From: CAZCPB01 sp964540295
Lineage (GTDB): Bacteria > Planctomycetota > Phycisphaerae > Phycisphaerales > UBA1924
NCBI GenBank assembly: GCA_964540295.1
Contig: CAZIMT010000003.1
Coordinates: 1 to 50,184 of the forward strand
Length of the DNA: 50,184 nt
Reading direction: 5' to 3'
Part shown: positions 43,700 to 50,184 of the stretch, one piece after another
Position numbering within the stretch: position 1 is the stretch's first letter
Layout of the letters: each line of letters starts with the position of its first letter
Notes under the pieces: generated by a model
Database searches by the model: none
What the model was told of the DNA's origin: nothing
What the model saw: the letters and a program-made list of their open reading frames with translations, nothing else
Made by a program: the position numbers and the translations under genes

Positions 43700-44769
43700 T
43701 GGCCGGGGCCAGTGAACACATGGACACGAAGCCGCTGGTTGCATCGATCGTTGGCGGGTCGGGCTATGGAGGTGGAGAGGTTCTCCGGTTGCTCCTGGAT
43801 CATCCGCATGTTCGAGTCCAGCAGGTGATATCGCGTCAACAGGCCGGGAACTTTGTGTTCAGCGTTCATCCGAATCTTCGCGGTAGAACGTCGCTTCAGT
43901 TTGTGGCCCCGGAGCAGTTGGAGCCCTGCGATGTTCTGTTTCTCTGCCTTCCGCACGGCGAGGCGAGCAAGCAGATCGAGCGGTTCGCGGCGATCGGTCA
44001 CAGAATCATCGACCTCTCGGCGGACTTTCGGTTGCGGTCGGCGGAAGCCTACCAGCGTTGGTACCAGACGCCGCACCCGGCGGTGGCGTGGCTCGACCGA
44101 TTCGCGTACGGGCTCCCGGAACTGCGGCGCGATCGTCTGCGCGGCTCTCGGCTGGCGAGCGGTGTGGGTTGCAACGCGACGGCGATCAACCTGGCGTTGC
44201 TGCCTCTGGCGCGGCGCGGCCTGATCCGCAGCGTCGTCGTTGACCTCAAGGTTGGTTCATCGGAAGCGGGGAACACGGCGAGCGCGACCAGTCATCACCC
44301 CGAGCGGAGCGGTGCGGTGCGTTCGTTCGCGCCGGTGGGTCATCGTCACCAGGCGGAAGTCGAGCAGGAGCTCATGGATGAGTTTGCTCGGTTCGAGATG
44401 CACCTGTCGATCACGAGCGTCGAGATGGTTCGCGGCGTGCTGTGCACGGCTCACGTATTTCCGACAAAGAAGCTGGATAACAAAGCGATCTGGAAGATTT
44501 ACCGCGAGGAATATGGGAGCGAGCCGTTCGTGCGATTGGTAAAAGACCGCACGGGCATCCACCGTTATCCCGAGCCCAAGGGGCTCGCGGGCACAAACTG
44601 GTGCGATATCGGATTTGAAACAGACCCGAACTCAGATCGCGTGGTTGTGATGAGCGCGATCGACAACCTGATGAAAGGCGCGGCCGGTTCGGCGGTGCAG
44701 TGTATGAACCTCATGTGCGGGTTCGAAGAAACGCTCTCGCTCAACTTCCCGGGCCTTCATCCCCTGTGA
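43699..44769 (+). CDS. lysY: LysW-aminoadipyl-phosphate reductase LysY (ArgC family)
   Basis: The product is 356 residues from ATG 43699, which overlaps the lysX stop by one base. Family features are the Rossmann motif VASIVGGSGYGGGEVLRLLL, FLCLPHGEAS, IDLSADFRL and the catalytic cysteine in ASGVGCNATAINLAL. The later segments include TSHHPERSG and VEMVRGVLCTAHVF. It reduces the LysW-bound acyl phosphate to the semialdehyde with NADPH. A start at 43720 (MDTKPLV) is possible. Resemblance to ArgC means arginine involvement cannot be fully excluded, but the operon argues for lysine. Confidence 0.92.
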   Translation: MAGASEHMDTKPLVASIVGGSGYGGGEVLRLLLDHPHVRVQQVISRQQAGNFVFSVHPNLRGRTSLQFVAPEQLEPCDVLFLCLPHGEASKQIERFAAIGHRIIDLSADFRLRSAEAYQRWYQTPHPAVAWLDRFAYGLPELRRDRLRGSRLASGVGCNATAINLALLPLARRGLIRSVVVDLKVGSSEAGNTASATSHHPERSGAVRSFAPVGHRHQAEVEQELMDEFARFEMHLSITSVEMVRGVLCTAHVFPTKKLDNKAIWKIYREEYGSEPFVRLVKDRTGIHRYPEPKGLAGTNWCDIGFETDPNSDRVVVMSAIDNLMKGAAGSAVQCMNLMCGFEETLSLNFPGLHPL

Positions 44770-44828
44770 GCGAACATCGGAGCATTCCAAAGAACCTGCT
44801 CGGCCTCTTACCTGTTCGTCATCCATCC

Positions 44829-45650
44829 ATGAACACCCCAAACGATATTCTCGTGGTCAAGATCGGCGGCAGCGTCGGTCAACAGATCGAGCACTTCTGC
44901 CGTGACGCCGCGGCGCTGATCATCGGCGGGGCACGGCTCGTCGTTGTACACGGAGGGTCCGAGCACACGAACGCGCTGGCCGAGCGGCTCGGCCACCCCG
45001 CTCACTTCATCACGAGCCCGAGCGGGCACACGAGCCGGCGTACGGATCTTCGCACCATCGAGATCATGCAGATGGCGTGCCGCGGGCTGCTCAACCAGCA
45101 GATCGTGCGGTCGCTCCAGAACCACGGCGTGAACGCGGTCGGCGTTTCGGGGATGGACGGGCGCACGTGGCAGGCCGAACGCAAGGCGGCGGTGCGAGCC
45201 GTGATCGATGGGAGGATCACGGTCATCCGAGATGACTACACCGGGAGCATCGAAACAATCAACCCCGAGTTAATACGCGTGCTTCTGAACACGGGATTCA
45301 CGCCGGTGCTTTCACCGCCAGCGATCGGGCGTGAGCACGAGCCGTTGAACGTCGATGCCGATCGGGCGGCGGCGAAGACGGCCAAGGCGCTTGGCGCGCG
45401 CGAGCTCGTGCTGCTCACCAACGTGCCGGGTTTGCTCGCGCGTTTCCCCGACGAGAACACGCTGATCCCCCGGATTGTGCGCGCGAGCTTTGCGAACGCA
45501 GAATCTGCGGCCCGCGGTCGCATGAAGAAGAAAGTCCTCGGCGCGGTCGAGGCTCTTGATGGCGGAGTGCGGCGTGTCATCATCGGAGACGCTCGCGTGG
45601 AAAACCCGATCCGGCGTGCGCTCGACGGAGCGGGGACGGTGTTCGAGTGA
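44829..45650 (+). CDS. lysZ: LysW-aminoadipate kinase LysZ (ArgB family)
   Basis: The product is 273 residues, matching known LysZ length. It begins DILVVKIGGSVGQQIEHF with the amino-acid-kinase glycine loop, then VVVHGGSEHTNALAERLG, VGVSGMDGRTWQAERK, LNVDADRAAAKTAKALGA and LLTNVPGLLARFPDE. The C-terminus has ARGRMKKKVLGAVEAL and GGVRRVIIGDARVENPI. It phosphorylates LysW-bound aminoadipate. ATG 44829 is preferred over an upstream frame that overlaps lysY. No clear Shine-Dalgarno is visible. Its TGA overlaps the GTG of lysK. Confidence 0.92.
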   Translation: MNTPNDILVVKIGGSVGQQIEHFCRDAAALIIGGARLVVVHGGSEHTNALAERLGHPAHFITSPSGHTSRRTDLRTIEIMQMACRGLLNQQIVRSLQNHGVNAVGVSGMDGRTWQAERKAAVRAVIDGRITVIRDDYTGSIETINPELIRVLLNTGFTPVLSPPAIGREHEPLNVDADRAAAKTAKALGARELVLLTNVPGLLARFPDENTLIPRIVRASFANAESAARGRMKKKVLGAVEALDGGVRRVIIGDARVENPIRRALDGAGTVFE

Positions 45651-46837
45651 TTCATCCGGCACACTCCGATCACAACTCACCGCAGGTTCCGATTGCGGCG
45701 CACGATGGAGCTGACACAGAAGCGGTCGAACTGTTGCGCTCGCTCGTCGCCATTCCGAGTGTCAGCCGGAACGAGAAGGGCGCGTCGGAGTTTCTGGTCC
45801 GGGCCATGACGTTGCTCGGCCTGCGCGCGAGCATCGACTCGTCGGGCAGTGTTGTGGGAGTGCGTGGTTCATCGGACGCCCTTGCCAAAGAAATCGTTTT
45901 GCTCGGGCATATCGATACGGTCCCCGGGCACATCTCGATCCGTGTTGAAGATGATTGCCTCTACGGCAGGGGCTCGGTTGATGCCAAGGGGCCGCTCGCG
46001 GCGTTTACGCTCGCTGCGGCGCGCGCGACGTTGACACCGGGCACGCGTGTGAAGGTGATCGGCGCGGTGGAGGAGGAGATCTCCACGTCATCGGGCGCAA
46101 GGTTGGCCGCGACCCGCGACAACCCGGTCGCGTGCATTATCGGAGAACCGAGCGGCGAAGACGGGATCACCATCGGGTACAAAGGCCGTCTGATCGCGGA
46201 GCTTTCCCTCAGCGTCGCCGGGTCGCACTCCGCCGGCCCCGAGCCCACGGCCGGAGAGATGGCGTTCGAGATTTGGAAGCGAGTCGTGGTTGCTTCTGAC
46301 GCGTTCGCGGCGCAGACGGCTCGCGCCTTTGATCGCGTTCAATCGCGACTCCGTTCGGTTCATACAAGCTCTGATGGCCTGGAAGAGAGAGCGGAGATGT
46401 CGATCGGGTTCCGGCTGCCACCGGGCGTGCTGCCGTCGATGATCGAAGACCTGTGTCGCCGCAGTGCTGACGAGATGGCCGCTGACGTTAAGTGGTCTTT
46501 CGTCGGGCACGAGCTCGCTTGTTTGGCGGACCGTTCGAACGCGGTCGTCCGCGGGTTGAGCTCGGCGATTCGCGAAACGATCGGCGTGCCACGGATCAAG
46601 GTCAAGACCGGAACTTCGGACATGAACATCGTGGCGCCGGTGTGGGGTTGCCCGATCGCCGCATACGGCCCTGGGGACAGCTCCCTCGATCACACGCCCA
46701 ACGAACACATCCGTCTGAGCGAGTATCTCAGGTCGATCCAGGTGCTTACCAGGGCGGTGGGCACGCTCTCGGCGGAGGCGGCGAACTCACGCGAGGGTCG
46801 TGAGGAGACCGCGATCGATACGGGAGTACGTTCATGA
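45647..46837 (+). CDS. lysK: LysW-lysine hydrolase LysK (M20 peptidase family)
   Basis: The product is 396 residues, starting GTG 45647 in a GTGA overlap with lysZ. Metal-site motifs of the M20 family are ILLGHIDTVPG-like (LLGHIDTVPGHI), YGRGSVDAKGPLAAF, GAVEEEISTSSGAR and IIGEPSGEDGITIGYKG, with a late VKTGTSDMNIVAP and YGPGDSSLDHTPNEHI. It releases lysine from LysW in the last step. In Thermus the aminotransferase LysJ acts just before it; no lysJ is found in this window. It overlaps the next gene by four bases (ATGA). Confidence 0.92.
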   Translation: MIHPAHSDHNSPQVPIAAHDGADTEAVELLRSLVAIPSVSRNEKGASEFLVRAMTLLGLRASIDSSGSVVGVRGSSDALAKEIVLLGHIDTVPGHISIRVEDDCLYGRGSVDAKGPLAAFTLAAARATLTPGTRVKVIGAVEEEISTSSGARLAATRDNPVACIIGEPSGEDGITIGYKGRLIAELSLSVAGSHSAGPEPTAGEMAFEIWKRVVVASDAFAAQTARAFDRVQSRLRSVHTSSDGLEERAEMSIGFRLPPGVLPSMIEDLCRRSADEMAADVKWSFVGHELACLADRSNAVVRGLSSAIRETIGVPRIKVKTGTSDMNIVAPVWGCPIAAYGPGDSSLDHTPNEHIRLSEYLRSIQVLTRAVGTLSAEAANSREGREETAIDTGVRS

Positions 46838-48819
46838 ACAGTCGAGACTCAAGCCGCGTCCCTCTCACGCTGGTTGAAAAGATCGCGGCTCATCACGTCG
46901 TCGCGGGCCCGCGCCCGTGCCGGAGCGGCGACTTTGTTCAGATTCGACCGCGCCATGTCTTCACACATGACAACACGGCCGCGGTTATCAACAAGTTTCG
47001 CACGCTCTCGGTGCAACGGATCTTCGATCCGCTCCAGCCTGTCATTGCGCTCGACCACGACATCCAGAACCACACGCCGGAGAACCTCGGGAGTTACGCC
47101 AAGATTGATCGCTTTGCGCGCGAGCACGGGCTGGTGTTCTACGGCCCCGGCACTGGCATTGGGCACCAACTCGTCGTCGAGCGTGGCTTTGCGCGCCCTG
47201 GCACGATGGTGGTTGCGAGCGATTCGCACGCCAATATGTACGGCGCGGTGGGGTGCCTTGGCACGCCCGTCGTGCGCACCGACGCCGCCGCGATCTGGGC
47301 CACGGGATCGACATGGTGGCGCGTTCCGCGGGTGGCTCGCGTCACGCTTCGTAACTCGCTTGCCGTAGGCGCGAGCGGGAAGGATGTGATTCTGGCGCTC
47401 TGCGGCCTGGTCAATTCAGATCAGGTGCTCAATCACGCTGTAGAGTTCGTCGGCGCTGGAGTTGCGTCGCTCCTGATGTCCGATCGGATGTCTATCGCGA
47501 ACATGACCACGGAGTGGGGCGCGTTGGCGGGAGTCTTCCCGGTCGACGATGTGACGCTCCAGTTTCTTCGCGAGATCGATCTCCGCCCCGAGAACCATCG
47601 CGCTGGCTCAACCGACACCACGGCGCAGGCCCTGACCGCTGACGCCGACGCTTCGTACGCTGTTGAAATCGAGCTTGACCTGTCTCGCGTTTCGCCGATG
47701 GTCACTGGTCCGAACGACGTGAAGTGTGTGACCTCCCTCGTTGATCTTGAAGCGCGTCGGGTGCGGATCACCAAGGCGTACCTCCTGAGTTGTGTTAACG
47801 CGCGTTACGAGGATCTTGCGCAGGCCGCGAGCGTGCTGAGCGGTGCGCGAGTCGCGGCGCACGTCGAGTTGTACATCGCGGCGGCCTCGAGCCGCGAGCA
47901 GGAGCGGGCCGAGCGCGACGGAACCTGGCAGACACTGCTCGCGGCTGGCGCGAGAGCGCTTCCCAGCGGTTGCGGGCCTTGCATCGGGCTGGGGAGCGGC
48001 ATCCTGCTGCCGGGCGATGTTGCCATCAGCGCGACGAACCGGAACTACCGCGGCCGGATGGGAAGCCCTGAAGCGACGACGTATCTCGCTTCGCCAGCCG
48101 TGGTCGCGGCGTCCGCTTGCGCCGGGTACATCTGTGGCCCGTCGGGCGCTCCATCGAACACGCCGCCCGAGCGCCTTGACATACGGGTCAGGAGCTCGGT
48201 CCCGCCGAAGCCAGCGCTCGATCCGGTGCCGCTTGTCCCGGGCTTCGAACGATCGATGGTCGGGCGCACGATTCTGCTTGCTCGCCCGGATATCAGCACC
48301 GACGCGATCTATTCCGGGCGCTGGACTTACACACCGGATATGACCTCGTCCAAGATGGCACAGGTGCTCTTTGAAAACTACGACGCGACGTTTCATCGGG
48401 TCGCTCGGCCTGGCGATGTTCTGGTCGCGGGCCACAACTTTGGCACCGGTTCGTCGCGCGAGCAGGCGGCGACAGGCTTGCAGGCGTTCGGGATCAGGGC
48501 GGTCATCGCGGCGAGCGTTTCGGCGACCTTCGAGCGCAACGCTCTGAACAATGGATTTGTCATTCTCGAGTCGCCCGAGTGCGCCGCCGCACTCCTCGGC
48601 GGTGAGTCGCGTGCGATCGCGGTCGGCCCCATGATCGAGATTGACTTCGCGCAAAGCCTGATACGTTGGGGAGATCGCTCGTTCGCCTTCTTGCCGCTGG
48701 GGCCTGTGGCGCAGCAACTGATCGTTGCTGGTGGGATCGAGAACTTGTTGAGAGCACAGCGCGGCCTCGAATCGAGTACGGCGGCAACGGCAGGTCCTGC
48801 GAAGGAGTCCGTGCGTTGA
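46834..48819 (+). CDS. Homoaconitase, large and small subunits fused
   Basis: The product is 661 residues of the aconitase superfamily. The large-subunit part carries DHDIQNHTPEN, VVASDSHANMYGAVGCLGTP and the three 4Fe-4S cysteines, C320 (LLSCVNARYED) and C380/C383 (SGCGPCIGLGSG). The swivel (small-subunit) domain follows from about residue 475, with the substrate loop GHNFGTGSSREQAATGL. In Thermus, homoaconitase is two proteins (LysT, LysU); here they are one chain, as in fungal Lys4. It should convert homocitrate to homoisocitrate. Its placement between lysK and homoisocitrate dehydrogenase supports this over leucine or citrate roles. Confidence 0.88.
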   Translation: MNSRDSSRVPLTLVEKIAAHHVVAGPRPCRSGDFVQIRPRHVFTHDNTAAVINKFRTLSVQRIFDPLQPVIALDHDIQNHTPENLGSYAKIDRFAREHGLVFYGPGTGIGHQLVVERGFARPGTMVVASDSHANMYGAVGCLGTPVVRTDAAAIWATGSTWWRVPRVARVTLRNSLAVGASGKDVILALCGLVNSDQVLNHAVEFVGAGVASLLMSDRMSIANMTTEWGALAGVFPVDDVTLQFLREIDLRPENHRAGSTDTTAQALTADADASYAVEIELDLSRVSPMVTGPNDVKCVTSLVDLEARRVRITKAYLLSCVNARYEDLAQAASVLSGARVAAHVELYIAAASSREQERAERDGTWQTLLAAGARALPSGCGPCIGLGSGILLPGDVAISATNRNYRGRMGSPEATTYLASPAVVAASACAGYICGPSGAPSNTPPERLDIRVRSSVPPKPALDPVPLVPGFERSMVGRTILLARPDISTDAIYSGRWTYTPDMTSSKMAQVLFENYDATFHRVARPGDVLVAGHNFGTGSSREQAATGLQAFGIRAVIAASVSATFERNALNNGFVILESPECAAALLGGESRAIAVGPMIEIDFAQSLIRWGDRSFAFLPLGPVAQQLIVAGGIENLLRAQRGLESSTAATAGPAKESVR

Positions 48820-49955
48820 AATATGCAGCACGATTGCGATCAGCGGCCCCGCGTGTAGCCTGGTTGTGCGGCGACGGTATCGGTCACGAAGTGCTCGAGG
48901 CAACCCGCTCGGTGCTCGACGCGGCCGGGGTCGATCTCGAGTATATGCCCGCAGATATTGGATGGCGGTTCTGGTGCGAGGAGGGCGACGCGCTTCCGTT
49001 GCGGACGCTGGCGGTCATCGCAGCCACGGACTGCGCTCTCTTCGGCGCGATCACTTCGAAGCCCGCGGCCGAGGCTGCTGCGGAACTCACGCCTCGCCTG
49101 CACGAGACGGGGCTCGCGTATCGGTCCCCGATCGTTCGGCTGCGTCAGATGCTCGATCTTTTCGCCAACGTCCGCCCCGCGGCGGCGCACCCCCACTCGC
49201 CGCGTGGTGTCGAGAACCTTGTCGTGTTCCGAGAGAACACCGAGGGCCTATACGCCGGGATTGAGATCTATCCAACAAGCCAGGAGCTTCTTCGCGCCAT
49301 TGACTCGGACGGCGTGCTCGCGCGATATCGAGAACTGCCCGATGACCAGGTCGCGCTCTCCGTGCGCGTCGTGAGCAGCCCGGCCTGCGAGCGGATTGTG
49401 CGGGCGGCGTTCGAGTTTGCAAAGGCGAACGGACGGCGGCGCGTTACCGTCGTTGAGAAGCCCAATGTGCTCAAGGCGACGGGCGGACTCATGATCGAGT
49501 GCGCTCGGCGCGTCGCGGCGGAGTTCTCTTCGGTTGAGTTCCAGATCGCCAACATCGACACAGCGTGCATGGACCTTGTTCGCAAGCCGCGGGAGTTCGA
49601 TGTGATCGTTGCAGAGAATCTTTTCGGCGACATTCTCTCGGACCTTGTCGCGGGTCTGGCGGGCGGGCCCGGGCTCGCACCGAGTGCGAATATTGGTGAT
49701 CGCTACGCGATCTTTGAGCCGGTGCACGGTTCAGCGCCGGACATTGCTGGCCGCGGCATCGCCAATCCCTGCGCTGCGGTTCTCTCCGCCGCGATGATGC
49801 TCGATTGGCTTGGCGACGGCAGCAACGCCGCTCGGTTACGCCGCGCCGTGCACACCACACTTGACGAGAGACTTGTTCGCACGGCCGACCTCGGCGGCGT
49901 CAGCACCACGAAACAGATGGCCTCCGCGATCGCGGAGGCCGTGTCGCGCCTGTAA
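48816..49955 (+). CDS. lysB: Homoisocitrate dehydrogenase (isocitrate/isopropylmalate dehydrogenase family)
   Basis: The product is 379 residues from TTG 48816, which overlaps the preceding stop (TTGA) and has AAGGAG eight bases upstream; an in-frame extension to 48666 is rejected. Family motifs are LCGDGIGHEVLEAT, VVFRENTEGLYAGIE, VVEKPNVLKATGGL, ANIDTACMDLVRKP, the metal-binding ENLFGDILSDLVAGL, and FEPVHGSAPDIAGRGIANP. It oxidatively decarboxylates homoisocitrate to 2-oxoadipate. Sequence alone cannot separate it from isopropylmalate dehydrogenase. The neighbouring homoaconitase and homocitrate synthase support the call. Confidence 0.87.
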   Translation: MKYAARLRSAAPRVAWLCGDGIGHEVLEATRSVLDAAGVDLEYMPADIGWRFWCEEGDALPLRTLAVIAATDCALFGAITSKPAAEAAAELTPRLHETGLAYRSPIVRLRQMLDLFANVRPAAAHPHSPRGVENLVVFRENTEGLYAGIEIYPTSQELLRAIDSDGVLARYRELPDDQVALSVRVVSSPACERIVRAAFEFAKANGRRRVTVVEKPNVLKATGGLMIECARRVAAEFSSVEFQIANIDTACMDLVRKPREFDVIVAENLFGDILSDLVAGLAGGPGLAPSANIGDRYAIFEPVHGSAPDIAGRGIANPCAAVLSAAMMLDWLGDGSNAARLRRAVHTTLDERLVRTADLGGVSTTKQMASAIAEAVSRL

Positions 49956-50103
49956 ATGCCGCTGCGATCTCCACGCGTGGCGTGTTCCCAACCCGGGCCT
50001 CGTCGTCATACGCATCCCCCACTGTCCGATCTCGGGGCACGTTCGTTCCATCCGAGGTCACTTTGTGTCCGCTGTGCTCTCTCTGATATTGAAAGGTGTA
50101 CTC

Positions 50104-50184
50104 ATGACTCGTCGCGCCCTGGTCAAGCCGTTCTCCATCATCGAATCGACCCTCCGCGAGGGTGAGCAGTTCGTCAACGCTTTC
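50104..50184 (+). CDS. Homocitrate synthase, N-terminus (continues past window end)
   Basis: Only 27 codons are visible, starting ATG 50104 with GAAAGGTG upstream. The segment FSIIESTLREGEQFVNAF contains the STLREGEQF signature of homocitrate synthases; isopropylmalate synthases usually read DTTLRDGEQ. The enzyme condenses 2-oxoglutarate with acetyl-CoA, the first step of the alpha-aminoadipate route. A 148-base gap without recognisable structure separates it from homoisocitrate dehydrogenase, so it may have its own start of transcription. Confidence 0.8.
   Translation, partial: MTRRALVKPFSIIESTLREGEQFVNAF

Noticed and set aside
1..50184. CRISPR arrays, insertion sequences, prophage genes, integrases and rRNA.
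   Set aside because: No regularly spaced repeats, transposase or integrase motifs, phage structural genes or rRNA sequence were seen anywhere in the window.

Overview
The window looks like chromosomal DNA of a planctomycete, most likely of the Phycisphaerae type. It is GC-rich. It carries the planctomycete-typical haem-plus-DUF1549/DUF1553 and DUF1501 pair, a PEP-CTERM protein with an Arg-rich tail, a DUF11 cell-envelope lipoprotein, class III fructose bisphosphatase and class III glutamine synthetase. The taxonomic call is inference from gene content; no rRNA is present. A 100-N scaffold gap (28922-29021) lies at the end of trpA and is almost certainly an assembly artefact.

Layout. 1-2.5 kb: the 3' end of a PolX/PHP gene, then ffh. 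2.5-9.6 kb (minus): a three-gene operon of a DUF1549/1553 haem protein, a Tat-exported DUF1501 protein and a membrane DUF2231/cytochrome/LRR/YHS-like protein. 9.6-15.2 kb (minus): a tightly overlapping methionine/threonine operon (cystathionine gamma-synthase-like, aspartate kinase-homoserine dehydrogenase fusion without ACT domains, a second gamma-family PLP enzyme, asd). It is preceded by what I read as a SAM-clan riboswitch whose 5' end coincides with a predicted transcription start, and by a hairpin that encloses the Shine-Dalgarno and start codon of the first gene. 15.4-25.1 kb: DUF11 lipoprotein, Gfo/Idh/MocA oxidoreductase, FBPase III, a cytochrome b562-family protein, proS, a PGPGW membrane protein, and a 5'-truncated GH29 fucosidase remnant. 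25.3-35.2 kb: PEP-CTERM/DUF4394 protein, aromatic amino-acid (histidine) ammonia-lyase, trpA, class III glutamine synthetase, tRNA-Ile2(CAT), and a large patatin-like protein with about ten membrane helices inserted between its catalytic motifs. 35.3-42 kb (minus): three di-haem c-type cytochromes in an operon, and a chimeric decayed gene (HAF-repeat start fused to a peroxidase tail with an internal stop).

42.2-50.2 kb: an alpha-aminoadipate (LysW carrier-protein) lysine operon, lysW-X-Y-Z-K, a fused large+small homoaconitase, homoisocitrate dehydrogenase, and the first 27 codons of homocitrate synthase at the window edge. Its leader has a promoter, a 24-codon leader ORF with three AAA lysine codons, and a strong intrinsic terminator upstream of lysW, which together suggest transcription attenuation.

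The amino-acid genes fit together. Lysine is made from 2-oxoglutarate by the LysW route, so the aspartate pathway here need only supply threonine and methionine. That agrees with an aspartate kinase lacking ACT (lysine/threonine feedback) domains and with SAM-type control of the operon. Another recurrent theme is leaderless expression: five genes have a TANNNT -10-like hexamer ending 6-8 bases before the start codon.
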